The notes below the pieces were generated by a model that was not told the DNA's origin, made no database searches, and saw only the letters and a list, made by a program, of their open reading frames with translations. A stretch of DNA of 64,000 nucleotides, taken from assembly GCA_019745195.1 (NCBI GenBank), contig JAIETL010000039.1, positions 62,001 to 126,000 of the forward strand. The letters run 5' to 3'. A program made the position numbers and the translations under genes. Every line of letters starts with the position of its first letter. Position 1 is the stretch's first letter. The DNA comes from Beijerinckiaceae bacterium (GTDB lineage Bacteria > Pseudomonadota > Alphaproteobacteria > Rhizobiales > Beijerinckiaceae). Shown piece after piece: positions 1 to 11,418 of this stretch.

Positions 1-2075
<2,075 letters not shown>

Positions 2076-2079
<4 letters not shown>

Positions 2080-2495
2080 TCATCCGCCCCGCCACACGCG
2101 CCGACCAGCCGCGCGTCTCGGCGATCAGGATGGCCGTGACCGAGAACGTGCTCTCCGATCCGTCCAAGGTCACGGAGGCCGAGGTCGACTGGTATCGCGA
2201 CAACGCGATCTTCCTTGTCGCCGAGGTCGACGGCGATGTCGCGGGCTTCGCCTGCGCCAATCATCAGAACGGCCTGATCTGGGCGCTGTTCATGGACAAG
2301 GCGCATGAAGGGCGCGGCACCGGCCGGGCGCTGCTCGATGCGGCTCTGGCGGCGCTCGTCGCCGCCGGCCACCGGCAGGCCTGGCTCACGACCGGGGCCG
2401 ACACCCGCGCCGAGCGCTTCTACCGCGCCCATGGCTGGCGCGACATGGGCCGGGAGCTCGACGGCCAGATCGTCTTCGTCAAAGCCCTGCCCTGA
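2076..2495 (+). CDS. GNAT family N-acetyltransferase
   Basis: Predicted acetyl-CoA-dependent N-acetyltransferase of 139 residues; the substrate is unknown. The GNAT fold is indicated by [11 protein letters not shown] at the N-terminus, the acetyl-CoA loop [13 protein letters not shown] in the middle, and the C-terminal [13 protein letters not shown] motif. The start chosen is the GTG that overlaps the metH stop (GTGA), which implies translational coupling. Whether it acts with MetH is not known; adjacency is the only link. Confidence 0.88.
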
Positions 2496-2539
2496 AAGCC
2501 AGATTTTCGGTTCTTCGCGAACGACCTCGAAAGCGAAAC

Positions 2540-2564
2540 GACCCGACGCCACCGGCGCCGGGTC
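2540..2564. terminator. possible hairpin between convergent genes
   Basis: GACCCGACGCC and GGCGCCGGGTC form an 11-bp stem with one mismatch around an ACC loop. It lies in the gap between the GNAT gene and the converging YHS gene. There is no clear T-tract on the plus side and only a weak one on the minus side, so termination is a guess from position. Confidence 0.35.
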
Positions 2565-2598
2565 GCAACGGTCAGCCCCCCCGGCCGACGCGCCGCTC

Positions 2599-3084
2599 TC
2601 AGAGCTTGGCGGCGGGCGTCGCGTAGATGGTCTTCCAGTTCTTCTCGCCGCGGCTGATGACGCCGGCTGTCTCCTTGAGGAACAGGTCCTTGTGCGCGCC
2701 TTCGGTGCTGTTCAGGTAGAGCTGGCCGTCGACGACCGCGAAGAACTGCGGCTGGGTGGCGACCTTCTTGCCCTTGCTCGCGCCAGCCGAGCACCAGCCG
2801 CCATAGGCCGGAGCATATTTGGCCGGGCTCGCGACGAAGAGATCGCGGTTGGCGGCCGAGGCGAAGTGCCAGGTCGCGCCCTGATACTCGGCCTTGAACT
2901 GCGCGTTGCCGGGCGTCGGCTTGCCGACGGTGTGATAGGCGACGACGTCGTGGCCGGAGGCGGCGGCGCCGTCCTTCAGATAGTGCTCCTCGACCGCGAA
3001 GGCGGCGAAGGGGGCGAGCGTGGCGATGGCGACGATGGCCGCGCCGCGGCGCAGGCGGGACAGGGTCTGCGAAGAAGCGAACAT
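2599..3084 (-). CDS. secreted YHS-domain protein
   Basis: A 161-residue exported protein. Residues 1 to about 31 form a signal peptide (basic start, hydrophobic core, AFA before VEEHY). The rest is a YHS-like domain: GHDVVAYH, then FKAEYQGATWHF, RDLF, and KYAPAYGGWCS. YHS domains are often linked to metal handling or found in small exported stress proteins; no specific function can be assigned. The ATG at 3084 was chosen because GGAGG sits about eight bases upstream; an in-frame start at 3147 lacks this. A GTAACC-N16-CGAA promoter lies 84 bases or more upstream, identical in form to the one before the neighbouring ECF sigma gene, so control by that sigma factor is likely. Confidence 0.85.
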   Translation of the reverse strand: MFASSQTLSRLRRGAAIVAIATLAPFAAFAVEEHYLKDGAAASGHDVVAYHTVGKPTPGNAQFKAEYQGATWHFASAANRDLFVASPAKYAPAYGGWCSAGASKGKKVATQPQFFAVVDGQLYLNSTEGAHKDLFLKETAGVISRGEKNWKTIYATPAAKL

Positions 3085-3167
3085 GGAATGAGACCTCCGG
3101 GATGATTGGGTGCGCTTGACCCTTGCGGGAAAGCGGCCGACCGACATTGCGATCGACTATCCAGCCA

Positions 3168-3193
3168 TTCGTCGGCGTCCCGCGATCGGTTAC
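3168..3193 (-). promoter_or_regulatory. sigma-F (ECF)-type promoter of the YHS gene
   Basis: On the minus strand GTAACC (3193-3188) is followed after exactly 16 bases by CGAA (3171-3168). This matches the promoter form recalled for Caulobacter sigma-F and is repeated exactly before the ECF gene at 4430-4455. Transcription would start near 3160, leaving a leader of about 75 bases before the ATG. Confidence 0.75.
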
Positions 3194-3233
3194 ATCCCTG
3201 CGCAATATTTTTTGGGCAGCGGCCGCGCCGGCC

Positions 3234-3869
3234 TCACCAGCGCAGGAAACGCGAGCCGAGCAGAGCGCCAAGACCACCCGTAAGGACGATGCCGACCGAG
3301 TACCAGACCGCGATGAAGGCGGTGGAGACCTCGGCGCAGGAGAGCGCGTAGCCAGCAGCCCCGACCGCCCCCGCAAGCAGCCCGGCGGCGAAGCCGGCGC
3401 GGGCGGGCTGCGTCGGCGCGGCCTCGCGCAGCCTCCAAAGCAGGCCGGCCAGCGTCGGCAACGCCAGCACGGGTATGGCCCAGGGGCAGACGAGCGCGGT
3501 GCTGCCCATCACGAAGCGCAGGCGCTGCGACGGGTCGATGCCGGCCGTGGCGACGAGCCCGGCGAGCACCATCGTCGCAACGACCAGCCCGACAGCCAAG
3601 AGGGGTCGCCCGCGCCGCGCCGCCGGACGGCCGAGCTTAGCCGTCAGCCACGCGCAGGCAAAAGCCAGCGCCGCCGCATAGACGAGCTTGGTCCACAGCG
3701 CCGCCCCGCCCCACATCTGCGCCGGTACGAGCCCGCGCACGGCCAGCGACACCGCGATGCTGGCGGCGAGCCCGGCCAGCAGCACAGGCGCGAACGCCCG
3801 GCCGGCAGCGGCAGGCGCGGCAGGCCCCGCCCCGGTGGCGAGCATGGCGATCAGATCGTCGGTTTTCAT
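3234..3869 (-). CDS. nrsF: NrsF-like anti-sigma factor (DUF1109)
   Basis: A 211-residue inner-membrane protein with about six hydrophobic segments and a short cytoplasmic N-terminus (MKTDDLIAML). It matches the NrsF/DUF1109 family, which holds an ECF sigma factor at the membrane and releases it on metal or oxidative stress. Two cysteines, Cys128 (ALVCPW) and Cys178 (ALSCAE), sit where the sensing pair of Caulobacter NrsF is reported. The ATG overlaps the TGA of the upstream sigma gene (ATGA), so the two are co-translated. Family assignment is good; the inducing signal is inferred from Caulobacter. Confidence 0.88.
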   Translation of the reverse strand: MKTDDLIAMLATGAGPAAPAAAGRAFAPVLLAGLAASIAVSLAVRGLVPAQMWGGAALWTKLVYAAALAFACAWLTAKLGRPAARRGRPLLAVGLVVATMVLAGLVATAGIDPSQRLRFVMGSTALVCPWAIPVLALPTLAGLLWRLREAAPTQPARAGFAAGLLAGAVGAAGYALSCAEVSTAFIAVWYSVGIVLTGGLGALLGSRFLRW

Positions 3870-4429
3870 TCCTCGGCTCTCACCAGTTCGGCCAGCCGTT
3901 TCAGGCCGCGATGCACCTGCACTTTCAGCGCCGAGATCGAGACGCCGTTGCGTCGCGATGCCTCGGCCACCGAGAGCCCCTCGATCTTGGTCAGCTCGAT
4001 GGCGCTGCGCTGCGCCACAGGCAGCGTCTGGAGCAGAATCTGCAGGTCGCGCCGCGCCGGCGTCTCCTCCCGCACCTGCGGGTGGGCCGCCTCGTCGAGA
4101 TCGTCCAGCGGCTCGTGCAGCGCCTCGCGCCGCCCGCGCCTGCGCCACAGATCGGCGAGCTTGTAGCCGGCGATCGCATGGATCCAGTGGCTGACCGGCA
4201 AGGCGGGGTCGAAGGTCGCGCGCTTCAGATGGAGCGCCAGCAAGGTTTCCTGCACCAGATCCTCCACCTCGTCGGGCATCGTGGCCAACCGCCGCCCGAA
4301 ATAGACGCGCAGCCGAAGCGCGATCACGCCAAGCGCAGCGCGATAGGCCGCCTCGTCGCCGGCCTGAGCCCGCTCCCACAGCGGCGCGAGCTGCGCCTCG
4401 AACCCGTCGCTGGTCGCTGTACCTCTCAA
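3866..4429 (-). CDS. sigF: ECF RNA polymerase sigma factor, SigF-like
   Basis: A 187-residue ECF sigma factor. Region 2 spans about residues 25-95 with EVEDLVQETLLALH, and region 4 about 125-185 with LPVAQRSAIELTKIEGLSVAEA and the helix-turn-helix ending ALKVQVHRGLKRL. The order sigma factor then DUF1109 anti-sigma is that of the Caulobacter sigF-nrsF operon. The longest frame starts with TTG at 4429, but this codon directly abuts the CGAA of the gene's own promoter, so the true start may be downstream or the message leaderless. Autoregulation is likely because the promoter carries the same motif as the YHS gene. Confidence 0.9.
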   Translation of the reverse strand: MRGTATSDGFEAQLAPLWERAQAGDEAAYRAALGVIALRLRVYFGRRLATMPDEVEDLVQETLLALHLKRATFDPALPVSHWIHAIAGYKLADLWRRRGRREALHEPLDDLDEAAHPQVREETPARRDLQILLQTLPVAQRSAIELTKIEGLSVAEASRRNGVSISALKVQVHRGLKRLAELVRAEE

Positions 4430-4455
4430 TTCGTCGGCCCGGCCTGTCTGGTTAC
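4430..4455 (-). promoter_or_regulatory. autoregulatory sigma-F-type promoter
   Basis: GTAACC (4455-4450), 16 bases, then CGAA (4433-4430) on the minus strand, the same arrangement as at 3168-3193. Position directly in front of the sigma gene fits ECF autoregulation. Confidence 0.75.
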
Positions 4456-4640
4456 AAAAAAGTGATCGAAAATGTGATCGGGTTTCGTCATGTCCTGTTC
4501 CAGCCGCGATCCGGCCCCGTCCTTCACCGGCCCGCCCCCCGTGTCCGCGCCGCGTTGTCCGCGGCGGATATTGCTGCGAGATGGCGCTGGCACGGGAATT
4601 TCATGCACGGCCAGGGCCGCAGGCCAGCGATAGACGATGG

Positions 4641-5282
4641 ATGACGATGACAAAAGCCTCCGACGCCGTCGATGCGCCGTCCCTCACGGAAACGCACCGG
4701 CTCTACGAAGACGTCTTCGCCATGCTGCTGGGCACGCTGCTCGTCTCGATCGGCATCGTGCTCTACACCAAGGCGACGCTGGTCACGAGCGGGGCGGCCG
4801 GCCTCGCTTTGCTGCTGCAGGCGGCGACGGGCGTCAATTTCGGCGTCCTGTTCTTCGCCATCAACCTGCCCTTCTACTGGCTCGCCGTCCGGCGCATGGG
4901 CTGGCGCTTCGCCGCGCGCACCTTCGTCGCGGTCGGGCTGGTCTCCGCCCTCACCTTCGCGACGCCGGGCTGGATCAGGATAGAGACGGTCGATCCGGTC
5001 TACGCCGCGCTCGCCGGCGGCAGCCTGATGGGGCTCGGCCTGCTCGCCCTCTTCCGCCATCGCACGGGGCTGGGCGGCGTCAACATCCTCGCGCTCTGGC
5101 TGCAGGAGAACCACGGCATCCGCGCCGGCTGGTTCCAGCTCGGCGTCGATGCGCTGATCCTGCTTGGTGCGCTCCTGCTGCTGCCATGGGACAAGGTGTT
5201 GACCTCGCTCGCCGGCGCGGCCGTGCTGAACCTGATCCTGGCGATCAACCACAAGCCGGGGCGCTATATGGGGGTGTCATAA
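4641..5282 (+). CDS. YitT family membrane protein
   Basis: A 213-residue membrane protein with about five to six hydrophobic segments. LLVSIGIVLYTKATLVTSGAAG and the later GLGGVNILALWLQE are typical of the YitT/YczE-like 5TM family, whose function is not established. The C-terminal soluble DUF2179 domain of longer YitT proteins is absent. Two ATGs (4641 and 4647) are possible starts. It stands alone between the divergent sigma gene and the hydroxy-acid oxidase. Confidence 0.85.
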   Translation: MTMTKASDAVDAPSLTETHRLYEDVFAMLLGTLLVSIGIVLYTKATLVTSGAAGLALLLQAATGVNFGVLFFAINLPFYWLAVRRMGWRFAARTFVAVGLVSALTFATPGWIRIETVDPVYAALAGGSLMGLGLLALFRHRTGLGGVNILALWLQENHGIRAGWFQLGVDALILLGALLLLPWDKVLTSLAGAAVLNLILAINHKPGRYMGVS

Positions 5283-5351
5283 CGCCCGGTTGCCTCGGCC
5301 AAAATTCCATGCGACCTCCGCTGGCAAAGCAAAGCGTGGAGGCGACGAACC

Positions 5352-6518
5352 ATGGCCCAGCCCCTGACCATCGAAGATCTGCGTGTCATGGCCAAGCGCC
5401 GCGTGCCGCGCATGTTCTACGACTATGCCGATTCAGGCGCCTGGACCGAGAGCACCTACCGCGCCAACGAAACCGATTTTCAGACGATCAAGCTGCGCCA
5501 GCGCGTCGCCGTCGACATGACCAACCGCACGCTGGAATCGACCATGGTCGGCCAGAAGGTGAGCATGCCCGTCGCGCTCGCGCCGACCGGCCTCACCGGC
5601 ATGCAGCACGCCGACGGCGAGATCCTCGCGGCGCGCGCGGCCCACAAGGCGGGCGTGCCCTTCACGCTTTCGACCATGAGCATCTGCTCGCTGGAGGACA
5701 TCGCAAACCATGTCGGCCAGCCCTTCTGGTTCCAGCTTTATGTGATGAAGGACCGCGACTTCATAGCCCGCCTGATCCAGCGCGCGAAGACGGCCGGCGT
5801 CACCGCGCTGGTGCTGACGCTCGATCTGCAGATCCTCGGCCAGCGCCACAAGGACATCCGCAACGGGCTCTCCGCGCCGCCCAAGCCGACGCTCGCCAAC
5901 CTGATCAACCTCGCCTTCAAGCCGCGCTGGTGCCTGCAGATGCTGGACACGCCGCGGCGCGGTTTCGGCAACATCGTCGGCCATGCCACCGGCGTCGCCG
6001 ACATGTCCTCGCTCTCCTCCTGGACCTCCTCGCAGTTCGACCCGAAGCTGAACTGGGACGACGTCAAATGGATCAAGGACCTGTGGGGCGGCAAGCTGAT
6101 ACTCAAGGGCATCCTCGACGCGGAGGACGCCGAAATGGCTCTGCAATGCGGGGCCGATGCGATCATCGTCTCCAACCATGGCGGCCGCCAGCTTGACGGC
6201 GCGCTCTCCTCGATCGCGGCGCTGCCGGCGATCGTCGAGGCGGTCGGCGGCAAGACCGAGATCCTGTTCGACGGCGGCATCCGCTCGGGCCAGGACGTTA
6301 TCAAAGCCCTCGCATTGGGAGCGCACGGCACCTTCATCGGCCGCGCCTTCCTCTACGGGCTGGGTGCGATGGGCGAGAAGGGCGTGACCGCCTGCCTCGA
6401 CATCATCCGCAAGGAACTCGACATCACGATGGCCCTGTGCGGCCTGCGCGACATTCGCGACGTCGATGGGCGCATCCTCGTGGACGGCGACAGGCAGCGG
6501 CGCGCCGGCCGCGCCTAG
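5352..6518 (+). CDS. lldD: FMN-dependent alpha-hydroxy-acid oxidase / L-lactate dehydrogenase
   Basis: A 388-residue FMN enzyme that oxidises an L-2-hydroxy acid, probably L-lactate, to the 2-oxo acid. Visible motifs are the N-terminal RRVPRMFYDYADSGA, the substrate strand LALAPTG-like VALAPTGLTG, FQLYV, the catalytic SNHGGRQLDGA (base His and substrate Arg), and the FMN phosphate loop DGGIRSGQDVIKALALGA followed by GRAFLYG. Length is typical. L-lactate is the best guess, but mandelate, glycolate and other 2-hydroxy acids are used by close relatives. It appears monocistronic. Confidence 0.9.
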   Translation: MAQPLTIEDLRVMAKRRVPRMFYDYADSGAWTESTYRANETDFQTIKLRQRVAVDMTNRTLESTMVGQKVSMPVALAPTGLTGMQHADGEILAARAAHKAGVPFTLSTMSICSLEDIANHVGQPFWFQLYVMKDRDFIARLIQRAKTAGVTALVLTLDLQILGQRHKDIRNGLSAPPKPTLANLINLAFKPRWCLQMLDTPRRGFGNIVGHATGVADMSSLSSWTSSQFDPKLNWDDVKWIKDLWGGKLILKGILDAEDAEMALQCGADAIIVSNHGGRQLDGALSSIAALPAIVEAVGGKTEILFDGGIRSGQDVIKALALGAHGTFIGRAFLYGLGAMGEKGVTACLDIIRKELDITMALCGLRDIRDVDGRILVDGDRQRRAGRA

Positions 6519-6607
6519 CAAATCCGGCGCAGCAACTGCTCGACTTGAGCAGGCGGCTGACGCAAAGTCACCGTCTGCGAGCGAGGTTCTGTTTGGCGGA
6601 GGTCGAT

Positions 6608-7384
6608 ATGAGCATCACCGCATCGGTCGGCATCGGCGGAGCCAACTTCAAGGCTGACACGATTGTCGTTCAGACACTGCTCAATCCCCATGCCGCCAAG
6701 ATCGGGGTCGCGCCGCTGGTCGTCGACGGCATCTGCGGCGCGCTGACAAAAGGCGCCATCCAGCGCTATCAGCAGGTCGTCATGAAGGTCGCCAAGCCCG
6801 ACGGGCTGGTTCAGCCGGGTTTCCAGACCATCGCCTCGCTGCTGGCAGCCGCGCCCGCAGGCGGCGAGATCACCGCGACGCGGACGGTGGTGAAGCTGAC
6901 GGAATCCGATTTCGTCAAGGTTCCGAAGGTGTTCGACCCCGCCGACGGAACGTTGCAGGACGCCTACACGGCCTTCGAGTACGAAATGCCCGACAAGGGC
7001 TCGCGCATGGTCGGCGGAAAATTCGCGCTGGCCGTTCCCAATGTCATGAAGGTCTGGCCGAATGCGAAGATGCGCATCGGGGCGGTGATGACGCCGGGCC
7101 TGCTCGCCCACGAGCAGTTCCATTACGATGTCGGCTTCGTCGTGGCGCGTACCTTCGCCCATCAGGCGACGATTGCGCGCGCGGCGTCCTATGCCGCGCT
7201 GGTGGCGACCTATCAGGGGCTGGAGGCCCTCCACTTCAAGAAGCGTGTAGGCCTGATCCAGCAGCGTTACGACGTCGATACCCATCACGGCACGAACGCG
7301 TATTATCAGAAGATCTGGCTCGACCGCATGGCCGCCTGCATCGCCAATCCGAAGGCGAACCAGATCGGCGGGTTCTGGCTGTAA
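6608..7384 (+). CDS. peptidoglycan-binding-like protein with HExxH motif
   Basis: A 258-residue protein without a recognised name. Residues 1-85 resemble a peptidoglycan-binding helical domain: ASVGIGGANFKADTIVVQTLLN, then VDGICGALTKGAIQRYQQ. The C-terminal half carries HEQFHYDVG (HExxH, a zinc-protease-like motif) as in DUF922-type proteins. No signal peptide is evident. The ATG at 6608 follows a GGAGGTCG ribosome site, and the frame is open further upstream only into the lldD end. A cell-wall-related hydrolase or effector is possible but unproven. Confidence 0.7.
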   Translation: MSITASVGIGGANFKADTIVVQTLLNPHAAKIGVAPLVVDGICGALTKGAIQRYQQVVMKVAKPDGLVQPGFQTIASLLAAAPAGGEITATRTVVKLTESDFVKVPKVFDPADGTLQDAYTAFEYEMPDKGSRMVGGKFALAVPNVMKVWPNAKMRIGAVMTPGLLAHEQFHYDVGFVVARTFAHQATIARAASYAALVATYQGLEALHFKKRVGLIQQRYDVDTHHGTNAYYQKIWLDRMAACIANPKANQIGGFWL

Positions 7385-7497
7385 AGGGGGCGAAGGCACG
7401 AAAGGTCTGTGGTCCAGCCCATCTCGACGATTGCCCCCCGCGACCCTTTTGGATATCTGATCCGCCGCGGCGAGCGGGATGGAGGCTGTTCCGGCAG

Positions 7498-7875
7498 TCA
7501 GGCCGGAAGCAGGGCGACACCGTATCCTGCGAGCGACTGATCGGCTGTCACCAAAGTCAAATCGCGGCGGATCGCCTGCGCCACCAGCATGCGATCAAAC
7601 GGGTCGCGATGGAGGAGCGGCAGCCTAGCAGCGGCGAGCGCATCGTCGCGCTCGATCGCGAGGATCGTGACACCGCGCTGCGCCGGCAGTTCCCAGTCAA
7701 GATTTGTCAGCTCGAGCTTTCCCGCTCTAACCTTGATTTCGAGTTCCCAGATCGTGGCGACGCTGACAAAAATGCTGGCGGCGCGACCGATCTCTTTGCG
7801 GGCCTCGTCGCTAAGTCGGCTCGGGACCGCGTCGCTCCACCAGAGCAGGACGTGGCTGTCCAGCAGCAATCTCAC
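7498..7875 (-). CDS. vapC: PIN-domain toxin, VapC-like
   Basis: A 125-residue PIN-domain ribonuclease. The acidic site is visible as LLLDSHVLLWW (Asp6), WELEIK, DPFDRMLVAQA and TLVTADQ. This is the usual VapC size. It starts with GTG overlapping the TGA of the antitoxin gene (GTGA), the standard coupled toxin-antitoxin order. The RNA target cannot be deduced. Confidence 0.92.
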   Translation of the reverse strand: MRLLLDSHVLLWWSDAVPSRLSDEARKEIGRAASIFVSVATIWELEIKVRAGKLELTNLDWELPAQRGVTILAIERDDALAAARLPLLHRDPFDRMLVAQAIRRDLTLVTADQSLAGYGVALLPA

Positions 7876-8177
7876 GGTTTCGCCTTGAGAATGCCCGACA
7901 GTTCGTCGTTCGGACTCTCGCTGCCTTCGAACAGGTCGGCGAGTTCATCGTCAGGCTTCCACCAGTCGGGGTCGATCTCCTTAATTCGGCCGGCCCAGAA
8001 CCCGCCCTGGCGTTTCGGCTTGGCGCTGTCGATTACGACCTCCTGCGTTGCCACGATCCGCGCAACCTCGACGCCGTTCTCGACGAGCACAATCTCCTCG
8101 CCCTGCCGCACCTGCTCAATCAGACGTGACAACCCAACCTCGGCTTCCTCGACGGTGACCCGGTTCTGGATGGTCAT
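7872..8177 (-). CDS. Phd/YefM-type antitoxin
   Basis: A 101-residue antitoxin preceding the PIN toxin. The N-terminus (VTVEEAEVGLSRLIEQVRQGEEIVLVENGVEVARIV) is the Phd/YefM DNA-binding fold; the C-terminal tail (GRIKEIDPDWWKPDDELADLFEG) would wrap the toxin. The ATG at 8177 was preferred because GGAGCG lies seven bases upstream; a GTG at 8222 would add 15 residues. The pair probably represses its own promoter. Confidence 0.9.
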   Translation of the reverse strand: MTIQNRVTVEEAEVGLSRLIEQVRQGEEIVLVENGVEVARIVATQEVVIDSAKPKRQGGFWAGRIKEIDPDWWKPDDELADLFEGSESPNDELSGILKAKP

Positions 8178-8249
8178 GGCGGCGCTCCGGACATCCGCGG
8201 GACGGTCCATAGAGAGTATCACGCGGCCGCCATCGCCGCCAAATGCACC

Positions 8250-9902
<1,653 letters not shown>

Positions 9903-10108
9903 GGGGCGTGCGGGCTCCGCTTGGCGAATGGTCGCGACGGTGTCGGGAAATCTGCCGCGTATGTAGCGAGGCGGCGGCGAGGCCGCAACCGCGCGGCGAC
10001 GCCCGTCTCGCCCGAACTCACGAAAACGCCAGCGACATGGCCTCGCTCTTCCCCCGGCCCGGCTTTTGCCTCAGCTTCAATGTCTCGAGAACGATGCGGG
10101 AGCCTCTG

Positions 10109-10936
10109 ATGACGCTGTCGAAGGTCTTGGTAGCGATGTCGGCGGCAATGGCCGTACTGCCCTTTCTCGCGCTGCAATCCCCCGCACGCGCCCAGTCCGA
10201 CGAGCCCGGCTGCCGGCCGGAGATGGCCTCGCTTCGGCTGCCGGTCCAGCGCGCCAACCTGACCCTGGCCAATCTGGCCAAGGACGAGATCAGGCTCACC
10301 TTCGTCGGCCACGCCACCTTCACCATCGAGACGCCGGGCGGCGTCACCGCCGCGACCGACTACAACGACTATGTCCGCCCCCAGCGCACGCCCGACATCG
10401 CCTCGATGAACAAGGCGCATTCGACGCATAACTCCCGCAATCCCGACCCCGGCATCAAGCACGTCCTGCCGGGTTGGGATCCGACCGGCGTCGGAGCCGC
10501 GAAGCATGACGTCACGCTCGGCGACATGCGCGTGCGCAATGTGCCGACCAACATCCGCTCCTACTCGGGCGGCACGGATTTCGACGGCAATTCGATGTTC
10601 GTCTTCGAGATCGGCGAACTCTGCGTCGCCCATCTCGGCCATCTCCATCACCCGCTGGAGCCCGGCCATCTGCGCGCGCTCGGCCGCGTCGATGTCGTGC
10701 TGTTCCCCGTCGATGGCAGCTATACGCTCGACCAGACCGGCATGATCGAGGTGCTGAAAACCCTTCAGGCGCGGGTGATGGTGCCGATGCATTTCTTCGG
10801 CGGCGGAAGCCTGGAGCGTTTTTTGCGACTGACCGGCGGACAGTGGCCGACCGAGCGCAAGGCGGAGCCCGTGATCACGCTGACCAAGTCGACGCTGCCG
10901 GCAAAACCGACGATCATCGTCCTGCCGGGGAACTGA
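10109..10936 (+). CDS. exported MBL-fold metallo-hydrolase
   Basis: A 275-residue protein with a signal peptide (MTLSKVLVAM to about ARAQS at residue 29) and an UlaG-like metallo-beta-lactamase fold: IRLTFVGHATFTIETPGG, TDYNDY, then HLGHLHH and PMHFFGGGSLERFL. The usual HxHxDH metal motif is replaced by NKAHSTHNS, as in a subfamily of exported MBL proteins, so metal content and activity are uncertain. The ATG at 10109 was chosen for the signal peptide and the GGGAG upstream. Confidence 0.82.
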   Translation: MTLSKVLVAMSAAMAVLPFLALQSPARAQSDEPGCRPEMASLRLPVQRANLTLANLAKDEIRLTFVGHATFTIETPGGVTAATDYNDYVRPQRTPDIASMNKAHSTHNSRNPDPGIKHVLPGWDPTGVGAAKHDVTLGDMRVRNVPTNIRSYSGGTDFDGNSMFVFEIGELCVAHLGHLHHPLEPGHLRALGRVDVVLFPVDGSYTLDQTGMIEVLKTLQARVMVPMHFFGGGSLERFLRLTGGQWPTERKAEPVITLTKSTLPAKPTIIVLPGN

Positions 10937-11051
10937 GTGCGCCTGATGGCGACGTCGCGGTCGCCTTAACGCTCCGCTTAGGCTGATCGCAGGCATTTCT
11001 GGTTCGCGCGATGCCGATCGGGCAACATCAGCGTGCTCGGAGGACCGCACC

Positions 11052-11408
11052 ATGATCCGCCATCTGATGATCGCCGCCATCGCGACCGCGTTGCTGCCCG
11101 TCAGCGCCGAAGCCGCCAAGATGCGCTATGGCGGCAGCCGTTCCAGCCCGGCCAAGCCGGCGACGGCGGCGGCCCCCGCCGCCCGTCCCGGCGTCGGCGT
11201 CGGCGTGGGAGCCGGCATCGTGGTCGCCCCGCGCGTCGTCCGCGCCTCGCGCACGAACGGCCAGCCGGGCGTCGATGAACCCGCGCGCGTACCCTTCCCG
11301 CCGGCAAGCGCGCCCGCGCCGGCCCTGCTGCGCCTGACCACGGCCGAAGCGCCGAAGGCGTGGTGCGCCGGCGAGACCGTGATCGGCGGCTTCTGCGTGG
11401 TGAACTGA
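11052..11408 (+). CDS. small secreted Ala/Pro-rich protein
   Basis: A 118-residue protein with a signal peptide (MIRHLMIAAIATALLPVSAEAA) and a low-complexity Ala/Pro/Val-rich mature region ending in CAGETVIGGFCVVN. The two C-terminal cysteines could form a disulfide. GGAGG lies about ten bases before the ATG. No family is recognised. Confidence 0.65.
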   Translation: MIRHLMIAAIATALLPVSAEAAKMRYGGSRSSPAKPATAAAPAARPGVGVGVGAGIVVAPRVVRASRTNGQPGVDEPARVPFPPASAPAPALLRLTTAEAPKAWCAGETVIGGFCVVN

Positions 11409-11418
11409 GGCGGAGGCC

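Noticed and set aside
7498..8177. VapBC-type pair as part of a mobile island
   Set aside because: No integrase, repeat or composition shift flanks it; such pairs are common in stable chromosome.
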